A stretch of DNA of 64,000 bases from NCBI RefSeq assembly GCF_010500925.1, contig NZ_QVMG01000004.1, positions 81,411 through 145,410 of the forward strand. The letters run 5' to 3'. Positions 39,547-47,801 of the stretch are shown here, in pieces; position 1 is the first letter of the stretch, and every line of letters begins with the position of its first letter. The position numbers and the translations under genes are program-made. The notes under the pieces are model-generated. The model ran no database searches. It was not told where the DNA came from and worked only from the letters and a program-made list of their open reading frames with translations. Source of the stretch: Parabacteroides sp. 52. Lineage in GTDB: Bacteria > Bacteroidota > Bacteroidia > Bacteroidales > Tannerellaceae.

Positions 39547-40344
39547 ATGAGTAAGATTGTAAGTAAAGAACAATTCTCTGCCAATGTAGTGAAACTGGAG
39601 GTAGAGGCACCTCTTATCGCCCGTTCCCGTAAAGCTGGTCACTTTGTTATTGTGCGCCTGGGAGAAAAGGGAGAACGCATTCCGCTGACCATTGCCGGAG
39701 CTGATATAGAAAAAGGAACGATCACGCTGGTTATTCAGGCAGTGGGAGAGTCGTCTCAAAAAATATGTGCCTTGAATGTAGGCGACGAGATCACTGACCT
39801 GGTCGGTCCTTTGGGGCAAGCTACACATGTAGAGAAAGTCGGAACAGTTGTTTGTGCCGGTGGAGGTGTCGGTGTGGCTCCTTTGATGCCTATCGTGGAG
39901 GCCTTTCACAAAGCCGGTAACCGGGTGATTGTCGTATTGGCTGCCCGTACCAAGGAGTTGGTCATTCTGGAGGAACAGATGCGTGCCCATTCCGATGAGG
40001 TGATCGTGATGACTGACGATGGTTCGCAGGGCACCCAAGGTTTGGTAACCGATGGTATAGAAAGTGTAATCAAACGGGAGAAAGTCGATCTCTGTGTCAC
40101 GATCGGTCCGGCTATCATGATGAAATTCGTCGCTGCCTTGACAAAAAAATACGAGATACCTACGGTCTCTTCTCTGAATACGATTATGGTGGACGGAACC
40201 GGTATGTGTGGTGCCTGCCGTGTTAGTGTTGGAGGCAAGACTAAATTTGTTTGCGTCGATGGTCCCGAGTTTGATGCGCATCAGGTCGATTTCGATGAAA
40301 TGATCATGCGCCTGGGTGCTTATCGGGATTTGGAAAAGAAATAA
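39547..40344 (+). CDS. Sulfide/dihydroorotate dehydrogenase-like FAD/NAD-binding subunit (NfnA-like)
   Basis: 265 residues. A ferredoxin-reductase-type FAD domain (LIARSRKAGHFVIVRLGEKGERIPLTIAG) is followed by an NAD domain (VCAGGGVGVAPLMPIV) and a C-terminal [2Fe-2S] site with the Asp-plus-three-Cys pattern DGTGMCGACRVSVGG...KFVCVDGPEFD. In the NfnAB enzyme this subunit transfers electrons between NADH and its partner, coupling NADPH, NADH and ferredoxin by electron bifurcation. The partner gene follows 17 bases downstream. In Bacteroidetes the pair is often annotated as a glutamate synthase small-subunit system, so the in vivo reaction is not settled. Confidence 0.9.
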   Translation: MSKIVSKEQFSANVVKLEVEAPLIARSRKAGHFVIVRLGEKGERIPLTIAGADIEKGTITLVIQAVGESSQKICALNVGDEITDLVGPLGQATHVEKVGTVVCAGGGVGVAPLMPIVEAFHKAGNRVIVVLAARTKELVILEEQMRAHSDEVIVMTDDGSQGTQGLVTDGIESVIKREKVDLCVTIGPAIMMKFVAALTKKYEIPTVSSLNTIMVDGTGMCGACRVSVGGKTKFVCVDGPEFDAHQVDFDEMIMRLGAYRDLEKK

Positions 40345-40361
40345 TAAATCACAAAAGCTTT

Positions 40362-41834
40362 ATGACTACAGCAGAATTAATCGCCGCCCGTCGTGCCGAA
40401 CCTTGGAGAGAAGCATTACGTAAAAGCAAAAAAAATAAAGAACGCACGGATATTCCCCGTGTAAAAATGAACGAATTGGATGCCGCTTATCGCAGCCGTG
40501 TCCGTAAGGAGGAGGTCAATCTGGGACTGACCGCAGAGCAGGCTTTGGTAGAGGCACAACGTTGTTTAGACTGTGTCAACCCGACTTGCATGGAAGGTTG
40601 TCCGGTGAATATCAATATTCCCTCTTTCATCAAACACATAGAGGTGGGAGAGTTTCTGGATGCAGCCCGGGTATTAAAAGAAACAAGTGCTTTGCCGGCT
40701 GTTTGCGGACGGGTTTGTCCGCAGGAGAAACAGTGTGAAAGTCTTTGTATACATACCAAGATGAAGAAGGAAGCGGTAGCTATCGGTTACCTGGAACGCT
40801 TTGCTGCAGACTATGAACGGGAGAGTGGAAACATCTCTGTTCCCGAAATAGAGCAGCCGAATGGAATCAAGATTGCGGTGGTCGGTTCAGGACCTGCCGG
40901 TCTTTCTTTTGCCGGGGATATGGCCAAGCAGGGATATACAGTGACCGTCTTTGAAGCCTTGCATCAGATTGGCGGCGTATTGAAATATGGTATTCCGGAA
41001 TTTCGTCTTCCCAATGCGATTGTAGATGTCGAAATAGAAGGCTTGCGTCAGATGGGGGTTCAGTTTATCTCCAACTGTATCATCGGCAAAACGATTAGTT
41101 ACGAAGATTTACATGAAGAGGGATTCAAAGGTATTTTTGTGGCCAGTGGTGCCGGTTTGCCTAACTTTATGAATATACCGGGAGAAAACCTGGTCGGGGT
41201 GATGTCGTCGAATGAATATCTGACGCGTGTAAACCTGATGGATGCCGCCGATCCGGAAAGTGATACGCCGGTATTGCAAGGGAAAAGGGTAGCTGTTATC
41301 GGTGGTGGTAATACGGCAATGGACTCTGTGCGTACGGCTCGTCGTTTGGGAGCAGAACGTGCGATGATTGTCTATCGCCGCAGCGAAGAAGAGATGCCTG
41401 CCCGCCTGGAAGAAGTAAAACATGCGAAAGAGGAAGGTATTGAATTCCTTACCTTGCATAATCCGATAGAATATCTTGGCGATGCGTCTGGTCGTGTGCA
41501 ACAAATGCGTCTGCAGAAGATGGAACTGGGGGAAGCCGATGCTTCGGGACGTCGCCGTCCGGTGCCGGTAGAAGGTGCTGTGGAGACTATAGAGGTGGAT
41601 GAGGTGATCGTGAGTGTGGGAGTATCTCCCAATCCGCTTATCCCGAGTGCTTTCCAGGGCCTTGAAGTGACTAAATGGGGAACGGTGGTTGTCAATCAGG
41701 AGACCATGCAATCCGCTATTCCGGATGTATATGCCGGAGGGGATATTGTGCGTGGAGGAGCTACAGTCATCTTGGCTATGGGAGACGGGCGGAAAGCTGC
41801 TGCTGCCATGCATGCCCATTTGAAGAAAGCCTAA
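40362..41834 (+). CDS. gltA: NADPH-dependent oxidoreductase, NfnB/glutamate synthase small-subunit type
   Basis: 490 residues. The N-terminal iron-sulfur domain has two Cys clusters (CLDCVNPTCMEGCPVNINIP and CGRVCPQEKQCESLC). It is followed by two Rossmann modules for FAD (VVGSGPAGLSFAGDMAKQGY) and NADPH (VAVIGGGNTAMDSVRTARRLG) and a C-terminal FAD segment (VYAGGDIVRGGATVILAMGDG). It pairs with the preceding FAD/NAD subunit. No large glutamate synthase subunit is adjacent, which favours an NfnB-like transhydrogenase role over glutamate synthesis. A terminator follows at 41859. Symbol follows common annotation and does not prove the reaction. Confidence 0.92.
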   Translation: MTTAELIAARRAEPWREALRKSKKNKERTDIPRVKMNELDAAYRSRVRKEEVNLGLTAEQALVEAQRCLDCVNPTCMEGCPVNINIPSFIKHIEVGEFLDAARVLKETSALPAVCGRVCPQEKQCESLCIHTKMKKEAVAIGYLERFAADYERESGNISVPEIEQPNGIKIAVVGSGPAGLSFAGDMAKQGYTVTVFEALHQIGGVLKYGIPEFRLPNAIVDVEIEGLRQMGVQFISNCIIGKTISYEDLHEEGFKGIFVASGAGLPNFMNIPGENLVGVMSSNEYLTRVNLMDAADPESDTPVLQGKRVAVIGGGNTAMDSVRTARRLGAERAMIVYRRSEEEMPARLEEVKHAKEEGIEFLTLHNPIEYLGDASGRVQQMRLQKMELGEADASGRRRPVPVEGAVETIEVDEVIVSVGVSPNPLIPSAFQGLEVTKWGTVVVNQETMQSAIPDVYAGGDIVRGGATVILAMGDGRKAAAAMHAHLKKA

Positions 41835-41858
41835 AGAAAATATAAACCCTGTTATATG

Positions 41859-41899
41859 CCTCGTATCTGTTCCGTAGAGAAGGGATACGAGGTTTTTTT
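41859..41899 (+). terminator. Intrinsic terminator after the NfnAB-like operon
   Basis: CCTCGTATC at 41859-41867 pairs with GATACGAGG at 41884-41892, followed by seven T. Confidence 0.85.
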
Positions 41900-41900
41900 A

Positions 41901-41936
41901 TATAAAAAAACTGCCCCAACCGATGTCAGGGCAGTT
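41901..41936 (-). terminator. Intrinsic terminator after ackA
   Basis: On the minus strand AACTGCCC pairs with GGGCAGTT and is followed by a run of T. It faces the forward terminator immediately beside it. Confidence 0.85.
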
Positions 41937-42004
41937 AAACACTAATCCATCATGTTTTGTAAGCTGTGAGAAAGGATTAGCATAAAGTAAACAACTTCTC
42001 AAAA

Positions 42005-43210
42005 TTATCCTTTTTTCTCTAAAATTTCCAAGGTGTCGGATGCGATGGTATATTCTTCGTCCGTAGGAACGACCATAATGGTGACTTTGCTATCCGGGGT
42101 GCTGATTACCATCTCTTCCCCACGCATGCCGTCGTTCTTTTTCACATCTAATTTCATGCCCATGTATTCCATGTCCTGGCAAACCACTTCCCGGGTGCGC
42201 CATTGGTTTTCTCCCACACCTCCGGTGAAGATGAGGATGTCGCATCCGCCCATGGCAGCTGCATAAGCACCGATGTATTTTTTGATTCGGTAGTTATATA
42301 CGTTCATGGCCAGGATCGCCCGACGATCGCCTTCTTCTATCGCTGCTTCTATCTCACGCATATCGGAAGAGATGCCGGAAAGTCCCCATACACCGCTCTG
42401 TTTGTTGATCATATCGGAAAGTCCCTGAGAGTCTAATCCTTCTTTGTTCATCAGGAAGGAAAGAACGCCTGCATCTACATCTCCGCAACGTGTACCCATC
42501 AATAAACCTTCCACAGGGGTTAATCCCATAGAGGTGTCGATGCTCTTTCCGTCTTTAATGGCGGTGATGGAACCTCCGTTGCCTATATGAGCGGTAATGA
42601 TGCGCTGTTTTTCGTAAGGAACACCTAATACATCACAGGCACGTTTGGATACATAGCGATGGCTTGTTCCGTGAAAACCGTAGCGACGGATACCGTATTT
42701 TTTATAATATGAATAAGGCAAGCCATACATATAGGCATAATCCGGCATGGTCTGGTGGAATGCCGTATCAAATACGCCTACCTGAGGGATGCCCGGTAAT
42801 AATTTCTCCATGGCACGGATCCCTTTCAGGTTCGGTGGGTTATGCAGAGGGGCCAGGTCGATACATTCAACCATCTTGCCGATTACTTCCGGGGTGATTT
42901 CAACACTGCTGCTGAATTCTTCTGCCCCATGAACCACGCGGTGGCCTATGGCGTCAATCTCTTTGTAGGACTGAATGCAACCGTATTTTTCGTCCGTAAG
43001 GATACTTAATATAAATTCGATGGCAACCGTATGCTCCGGTAGTTCTTTTTCCAAAACGACTTTTTCGCCATTAGGTAAGGTGAATTTCAGAAAAGAGCCG
43101 GGTAATCCCAGTTTTTCAACTCCCCCTTGTGCCATCACTTCCCGATTAACCATATTGTACAATTTGTACTTTACGGATGAACTTCCACAGTTCAATACTA
43201 ATATCTTCAT
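42005..43210 (-). CDS. ackA: Acetate kinase
   Basis: 401 residues, standard length. The start MKILVLNCGSSSVKYKLY, the substrate-binding segment AIGHRVVHGAEEF, FDTAFHQTMP, the phosphate loop TAHIGNGGSITAIKDGKS and the C-terminal FTGGVGENQWRTREVV are diagnostic of AckA. It makes ATP and acetate from acetyl phosphate, the last step of acetate fermentation. It follows pta by 26 bases on the same strand, giving the common pta-ackA operon, and ends at a strong terminator. Nothing unusual is seen. Confidence 0.98.
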   Translation of the reverse strand: MKILVLNCGSSSVKYKLYNMVNREVMAQGGVEKLGLPGSFLKFTLPNGEKVVLEKELPEHTVAIEFILSILTDEKYGCIQSYKEIDAIGHRVVHGAEEFSSSVEITPEVIGKMVECIDLAPLHNPPNLKGIRAMEKLLPGIPQVGVFDTAFHQTMPDYAYMYGLPYSYYKKYGIRRYGFHGTSHRYVSKRACDVLGVPYEKQRIITAHIGNGGSITAIKDGKSIDTSMGLTPVEGLLMGTRCGDVDAGVLSFLMNKEGLDSQGLSDMINKQSGVWGLSGISSDMREIEAAIEEGDRRAILAMNVYNYRIKKYIGAYAAAMGGCDILIFTGGVGENQWRTREVVCQDMEYMGMKLDVKKNDGMRGEEMVISTPDSKVTIMVVPTDEEYTIASDTLEILEKKG

Positions 43211-43236
43211 TTTTAATTTATATTTTGTATCGTTTC

Positions 43237-44250
43237 TTATTTCGTTGTTTTTAATCCTATGGCCTGGTTGCTTGTGATGGCTACCATTTTGTAAATATCA
43301 TCGATGGAACAACCCCGTGATAAATCGTTTACCGGAGCTCCCATTCCTTGTAAGATAGGACCAACAGCCTCAGCATCACCCAGTCGTTCTACCAGTTTGT
43401 AGGCAATATTTCCTACTTCCAGGGTTGGGAATACCAACACATTGGCTTTTCCTGCGATCTCGCTTCCCGGAGCTTTCTTGGAACCGATGGCTTCTACCAA
43501 AGCTGCGTCGGCTTGCATTTCTCCATCTACCTTCAGGTTTGGATCCATTTCTTTGGCCAGGCGAGTGGCTTCTACAACTTTGTCTACCATTTCATGTTTG
43601 GCACTTCCTTTGGTAGAGAAACTCAACATAGCTACACGGGGATCCATGCCTACGATAGCTTTTGTTGTCTGTGCAGTTGCAACGGCTATTTCTGCCAGTT
43701 CGGGGGCCGTAGGATTAGGCATTACAGCACAGTCGGCAAACACCAATACACCGTCTGCTCCATACGTTTTGTTTTGAACAAACATCAAAAAGGCACCGGA
43801 TACAACACTCATGCCCGGAGCGGTCTTTATAATTTGTAATGCAGGACGTAAGACATCCCCGGTAGTGTTTTGAGCACCGGCAATTTCTCCATCAGCATCC
43901 CCTGCTTTTATCATCAAACAACCTAAGTACAAAGGATCTTCTACCATCACGGCAGCCTTTTCAGGTGTCATACCCTTTTTCTGACGCAATTGGAACAGGA
44001 GGTCGGCATACGCCTCCTTCTTTTCATGACTTTTAGGATCTACAAGAGTCGCTTTTCCTATATGTTTTAGTCCGAATTGGGCTGCCAGGCTCTGGATTTC
44101 AGCCGGGTTTCCTATTAAGATGATTTCAGCTACTTCGTCGGCCAGTAAGCGGTCGGCTGCTTTAAGGGTTCTTTCTTCTGTTCCTTCAGGAAGAACAATG
44201 CGTTGTTTGTTTGCTTTAGCGCGGGAAATAATGTCTTGCATCAAATTCAT
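43237..44250 (-). CDS. pta: Phosphate acetyltransferase
   Basis: 337 residues, the short (PTA_PTB domain only) form. The start DIISRAKANKQRIVLPEGTEERTLKAAD, the central GAQNTTGDVLRPALQIIKT and the C-terminal VFPTLEVGNIAYKLVERLG and GMGAPVNDLSRGCS are typical. It converts acetyl-CoA and phosphate to acetyl phosphate for the acetate kinase encoded next. It is first in a two-gene operon with a TACTTTTG promoter box at 44304-44311. Confidence 0.98.
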   Translation of the reverse strand: MNLMQDIISRAKANKQRIVLPEGTEERTLKAADRLLADEVAEIILIGNPAEIQSLAAQFGLKHIGKATLVDPKSHEKKEAYADLLFQLRQKKGMTPEKAAVMVEDPLYLGCLMIKAGDADGEIAGAQNTTGDVLRPALQIIKTAPGMSVVSGAFLMFVQNKTYGADGVLVFADCAVMPNPTAPELAEIAVATAQTTKAIVGMDPRVAMLSFSTKGSAKHEMVDKVVEATRLAKEMDPNLKVDGEMQADAALVEAIGSKKAPGSEIAGKANVLVFPTLEVGNIAYKLVERLGDAEAVGPILQGMGAPVNDLSRGCSIDDIYKMVAITSNQAIGLKTTK

Positions 44251-44303
44251 GGCAAAAGATCGTTTTTTTATATTATTTAGTAAATGTTAGCCACTTTCGA
44301 GGA

Positions 44304-44311
44304 CAAAAGTA
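44304..44311 (-). promoter_or_regulatory. pta-ackA promoter -7 box (TACTTTTG)
   Basis: Minus strand full match to TAnnTTTG, 54 bases upstream of the pta start codon. Confidence 0.5.
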
Positions 44312-44380
44312 CTCAAAATGCAATATAGAGATTACAAAAACAGGGGGAAATATTATCTCAAGATAACAATTTCAGAACAT

Positions 44381-45163
44381 TTAACTATTGTTTACCACTT
44401 CTCGTTCACCGGAGAGTATTTGTTGCAACTCTTCTGCCGAAACATGGATACTCATTTTGCCGTTTTGGGCAATAGAAATCTTTCCGCGTTCTTCAGAAAC
44501 GATAATGACGAGGGCGTCCGTTTCCAGCGACATGCCTAATCCGGAACGGTGTCTGAGTCCCAGGTCCTTGGGTAGGTTGGCATTTTGGGCTACGGGCAAT
44601 ATGCAGCCGGCCGCTTTGATGCGGTTGTCTGCAATAATCATAGCTCCATCGTGTAAAGGACTGTTTTTAAAGAATATATTTTCGATCAACCGGGCATTAA
44701 CGTCTGCGTTAAACATTTCTCCCGTATGTACATAAACGGATAGATCCACATCTTGTTGGATGACAATCAAGGCTCCAGTCTTTTTTCGCGCCATATTCAT
44801 ACAGGCCAATACAACGGGAGCGATGTATTTTTTCTTATCGGAATCTTCTGTTTTTCTGGAAAAGAGACTGCTTAGAAATTTCCATCCTCTGTGAGAGCCT
44901 ACTGCCAACAGGAAACGCCGGATCTCATCTTGAAATAAGATGATAAGAACCAGGAAACCGACACTGATGAACTTATCCAATATCGCTCCCATCAGACGCA
45001 TTTCCAATATCTGTGACATCAGAATCCAGACGACAAGGATAGAGATGATCCCGCTGAAAAGCGCAATCGATCCGGAGTTCTTCATGAGTTTATAAATCTG
45101 GAACAAGAAGAAGGCTACCAGTAAGACATCAATCAGGTCTTTTATGCCAAAATGCATCCACAT
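44381..45163 (-). CDS. cdaA: Membrane diadenylate cyclase, makes cyclic di-AMP
   Basis: 260 residues. Three hydrophobic helices at the N-terminus (about 10-25, 33-52, 64-80) anchor the cyclase in the inner membrane. The DAC domain has the two catalytic motifs DGA at 172-174 (LHDGAMIIAD) and RHR at 204-206 (LRHRSGLGMSLE). It condenses two ATP to c-di-AMP, a messenger linked to osmotic and envelope control. It follows folP with 6 bases between stop and start, so they share a transcript. The Firmicute partners cdaR and glmM are absent here. Confidence 0.96.
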   Translation of the reverse strand: MWMHFGIKDLIDVLLVAFFLFQIYKLMKNSGSIALFSGIISILVVWILMSQILEMRLMGAILDKFISVGFLVLIILFQDEIRRFLLAVGSHRGWKFLSSLFSRKTEDSDKKKYIAPVVLACMNMARKKTGALIVIQQDVDLSVYVHTGEMFNADVNARLIENIFFKNSPLHDGAMIIADNRIKAAGCILPVAQNANLPKDLGLRHRSGLGMSLETDALVIIVSEERGKISIAQNGKMSIHVSAEELQQILSGEREVVNNS

Positions 45164-45169
45164 AATATT

Positions 45170-46012
45170 CTATTCGTTGACAGTTAGTTTTTCAACAAGG
45201 GTGACCGCTTCAACAGCTTCTTTGACATCGTGTACCCGTAATATATTTGCCCCGTTCAATAAGGAATAGGTATGCAATACCGTCGTTCCGTTCAGACTCT
45301 CGGTAGGGGTGCCTCCCAAGAACTTATACAACATGCTTTTACGGGAAATACCTACCAACAAGGGAAGGTTGAATGCCTGAAATTCTTTCAGGTTGCTCAT
45401 TAACTCATAATTCTGATCCGTTGTTTTACTGAAACCGAATCCGGGATCAAGGATAATATCTTTTACGCCTAACTGATGTAATTGACGTACTTTCTCCGCA
45501 AAATAAAGCATAATCTCCTCCTGCATATCCGTATACTGTGTGTATTCTTGCATGGTTTGCGGAGTGCCCAGCATATGCATAAGGATATAAGGGACTTGTA
45601 ATTGCGCCACTGTAGAAAACATAAGGGGATCGATTTGTCCTCCTGAAATATCATTGATGATAGCTACGCCATATTTCTCCACACACTGCCGGGCTACCTC
45701 TGCCCGGAAAGTATCGACCGAAATAATCAGATCCGGATAATGACGGTTGATTTTCTCTAAAGCAAAAGACAAACGATTCATCTCTTCCTCGGCAGAGACT
45801 TCCTCGGCATCCGGTCGGGAAGAATAACCACCCAGGTCAATGATTTTACCTCCTTCCCGGAGAATGGTTTGTATGCGTTCCTCGATAGCTGTTTCTGTTT
45901 GTTTCCGGCTTGCAGCATAAAATGAATCCGGTGTCACATTCAGGATCCCCATGACGAGAGGTTTTGCCAGAGAGAGAAGTTCTCCTTTAATATTCAGTGT
46001 TTTGTCGGCCAT
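45170..46012 (-). CDS. folP: Dihydropteroate synthase
   Basis: About 280 residues. Diagnostic segments are VMGILNVTPDSFYAAS, IDLGGYSSRPDAEEVSAEEE, ISVDTFRAEVARQCVEKYG, IINDISGGQ, DIILDPGFGFSKTTDQNYEL and LLVGISRKSMLYK. It joins a pterin diphosphate to p-aminobenzoate in folate synthesis and is the sulfonamide target. A longer frame reaches 46141, but that would overlap murF and contain the promoter; the box at 46030-46037 places transcription start near 46022, so the ATG at 46012 (MADKTLN) is the real start. The cyclase gene cdaA follows directly. Confidence 0.96.
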   Translation of the reverse strand: MADKTLNIKGELLSLAKPLVMGILNVTPDSFYAASRKQTETAIEERIQTILREGGKIIDLGGYSSRPDAEEVSAEEEMNRLSFALEKINRHYPDLIISVDTFRAEVARQCVEKYGVAIINDISGGQIDPLMFSTVAQLQVPYILMHMLGTPQTMQEYTQYTDMQEEIMLYFAEKVRQLHQLGVKDIILDPGFGFSKTTDQNYELMSNLKEFQAFNLPLLVGISRKSMLYKFLGGTPTESLNGTTVLHTYSLLNGANILRVHDVKEAVEAVTLVEKLTVNE

Positions 46013-46029
46013 TGTTCCTGCTTTTGGGG

Positions 46030-46037
46030 CAAAAGTA
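46030..46037 (-). promoter_or_regulatory. folP-cdaA promoter -7 box (TACTTTTG)
   Basis: Minus strand full match to TAnnTTTG, 17 bases upstream of the chosen folP ATG. It decides the start: upstream in-frame codons lie before the predicted transcript start. Confidence 0.6.
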
Positions 46038-46081
46038 CAATTTTCTTCAGGAAGAATGAAGTTTGTGGATTGAAGATTTAG

Positions 46082-46089
46082 TACATTTG
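46082..46089 (+). promoter_or_regulatory. murF promoter -7 box (TACATTTG)
   Basis: Full match to TAnnTTTG, 44 bases before the murF start. A GGAGG ribosome site follows at 46121-46125. Confidence 0.6.
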
Positions 46090-46133
46090 TAATAAAAACA
46101 AGGGAAACATAATTTTGAACGGAGGATACATTC

Positions 46134-47417
46134 ATGCTCATTCCAGAACTCTATGAACTTTTCTTACATAATCCGGTCGTAACCACGGATAGTCGCAACT
46201 GCCCGCGAGGCTCTATCTTCTTTGCTTTAAAAGGAGAACATTTTGATGGCAACCAGTATGCCGCCAAAGCTTTGGCCGCCGGGTGTAACTATGCAGTTAT
46301 TGATAATTCCGATTATTATACAGGCGAACGTACGATCCTGGTGGAGGATGCCTTGGTGGCTTTGCAGAAGCTGGCACAGCGTCACCGGAAAGTAATCGGA
46401 CTGCCTGTTATTGCCATCACAGGGACGAATGGGAAAACGACTACGAAAGAGTTACTGGCTGCCGTTTTGTCTACCAAATTCAATATATTATATACGGAAG
46501 GAAACCTCAATAATCAGATTGGTGTACCTCTCACCCTGCTCCGTTTGAATCATGAGCACGAGATGGCTATCATTGAAATGGGCGCCAGTCACCCCGGGGA
46601 TATCAAAGAATTGGCAGAGATAGCCCAACCCAATTACGGTATTATCACGAATGTGGGATGTGCCCATCTGGAGGGCTTCGGTTCGTTTGAAAATGTGAAG
46701 AACACCAAAGCGGAGCTTTACGACTATCTTCGTCGGGTAAAAGGAAAGATATTTATAAAGAAAGAAGACGAGGTCTTGCAATCCGTAGGCAAAGGCCTGG
46801 AACAAATAACCTATGGCTATGGAGACAGCTCATTCGCTTCCGGACAGATTGTGAGTAACGATCCTTTTCTGACGCTTCAATGGAAGCAACAAGGAAAGAT
46901 AAACATGATTCAGACTCATCTTATCGGAGATTATAATATAGATAATGTATTGGTGGCAGTAACCGTCGGACGTTATTTCAAAATCCCCTCGGCCCGCATT
47001 AACCGGGCGATTGAATCCTATGAACCGTCCAATAACCGTTCGCAACTCAAAGAGACAGCCCATAATGTGCTTATTATAGATGCATACAATGCCAATCCGA
47101 CCAGTATGAAAGCTGCTTTGACGAATTTTGCCTCCATGACCTTCCACCCGAAAGCGATTATCCTGGGAGATATGTTCGAATTGGGTGAGGGGAGTGATGA
47201 GCTGCATGCGGAGATTGTCAGTACAATCAGGGAATGTGATTTTGATAAGGTCTTTTTATGTGGGAAGCATTTTGCACAGGCAGGAGAAGCCTTTTCTCCT
47301 TATGTAAATACGGAAGCCTTGATAGAGGCCTTGCAGGCATCTTCACTCAAAGGCTATCATATCCTGATTAAAGGATCCAGAAGCATGGCCCTGGAAAAAG
47401 TAATAGAGTTTCTCTGA
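46134..47417 (+). CDS. murF: UDP-N-acetylmuramoyl-tripeptide--D-alanyl-D-alanine ligase
   Basis: 427 residues. The Mur ligase N-domain (TTDSRNCPRGSIFFALKGEHFDGN) leads to the ATP loop GTNGKTTTKELL (about 103-114), the central domain (AIIEMGASHPGDIKELAEIAQP) and the C-domain (IDAYNANPTSMKAAL, IILGDMFELGEGSDELH). It adds D-Ala-D-Ala to the cytoplasmic peptidoglycan precursor. It stands alone here and not in the usual mur cluster, divergent from folP. A GGAGG site nine bases upstream supports the start. Weak hairpins but no clear terminator follow it. Confidence 0.97.
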   Translation: MLIPELYELFLHNPVVTTDSRNCPRGSIFFALKGEHFDGNQYAAKALAAGCNYAVIDNSDYYTGERTILVEDALVALQKLAQRHRKVIGLPVIAITGTNGKTTTKELLAAVLSTKFNILYTEGNLNNQIGVPLTLLRLNHEHEMAIIEMGASHPGDIKELAEIAQPNYGIITNVGCAHLEGFGSFENVKNTKAELYDYLRRVKGKIFIKKEDEVLQSVGKGLEQITYGYGDSSFASGQIVSNDPFLTLQWKQQGKINMIQTHLIGDYNIDNVLVAVTVGRYFKIPSARINRAIESYEPSNNRSQLKETAHNVLIIDAYNANPTSMKAALTNFASMTFHPKAIILGDMFELGEGSDELHAEIVSTIRECDFDKVFLCGKHFAQAGEAFSPYVNTEALIEALQASSLKGYHILIKGSRSMALEKVIEFL

Positions 47418-47555
47418 TTCTTGTCTATACACAAGTATGATTTCCCCGTTGCGTACATATCTCTGGGGAAATGATCGTTTCGTTATGAATTAGTTGAATT
47501 CAAACATTCTTTCTTTTATTTTGTAAGAAAAAAGTAATAAAAACAACGTTTTTTA

Positions 47556-47585
47556 TTTGTTGTATCAAAAAAGACTCTATCTTTG
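47556..47585 (+). promoter_or_regulatory. Promoter of the leu operon (TTTG / TATCTTTG)
   Basis: TTTG at 47556-47559 and TATCTTTG at 47578-47585 are 18 bases apart. The transcript should start near 47592, about 15 bases before the leader peptide start codon. Confidence 0.7.
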
Positions 47586-47606
47586 CATCCATAATTCGAA
47601 AACAAG

Positions 47607-47678
47607 ATGCGTAACATCATAAACAATATTATTAACATTTCTATTATTATTCTACTCTGGGAACGGGATAGGAAGTGA
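47607..47678 (+). CDS. Ile/Leu-rich leader peptide of the leu operon (23 codons)
   Basis: A short frame of 23 codons starting ATG CGT AAC and ending TGA at 47676-47678. It has eight Ile and two Leu codons, with the run ISIIILLW at residues 11-18. The Leu codons are CTA and CTC. This composition is what a regulatory leader for branched-chain amino acid synthesis would have. Its stop codon lies inside the 5' arm of the antiterminator (47670-47681). It is too short for ordinary gene finders. The peptide itself probably has no function beyond ribosome stalling. Confidence 0.8.
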   Translation: MRNIINNIINISIIILLWERDRK

Positions 47679-47754
47679 GAATGTTGTGTGTTGTTTAAAC
47701 ATATAAAGAAATTAAAAAAGCCTTTCTCACTTCCTGGTGAGAGAGGCTTTTTTC
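47670..47754 (+). terminator. Transcription attenuator of the leu operon
   Basis: Two exclusive structures can be drawn. Terminator: AAGCCTTTCTCAC (47718-47730) pairs with GTGAGAGAGGCTT (47737-47749) with one G-T, followed by a T-rich run. Antiterminator: AGGAAGTGAGAA (47670-47681) pairs over 12 perfect bases with TTCTCACTTCCT (47724-47735), destroying the terminator 5' arm. A ribosome at the leader stop would cover 47670-47681 and allow termination; a ribosome stalled on the Ile/Leu run would free it and allow read-through into leuA. Confidence 0.82.
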
Positions 47755-47770
47755 TTGTAGGGGAAACAGA

Positions 47771-47801
47771 AATAATTAACAATTTATAATTAACAATTGA
47801 T
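47771..47801 (+). repeat. Direct repeat ATTAACAATT before leuA
   Basis: ATTAACAATT occurs twice in tandem, separated by TATA, directly before the leuA start. Similar AT-rich words (GTCAATT repeats) occur inside aroB at 61441. They look like dispersed low-complexity repeats; no role is proven. Confidence 0.5.

Noticed and set aside
46013..46141. N-terminal extension of folP
   Set aside because: It would contain the folP promoter box and overlap murF, and it is absent from the family.
47420..47472. Hairpins after murF as a terminator
   Set aside because: Short stems without a T run; at best weak, so not listed as a feature.
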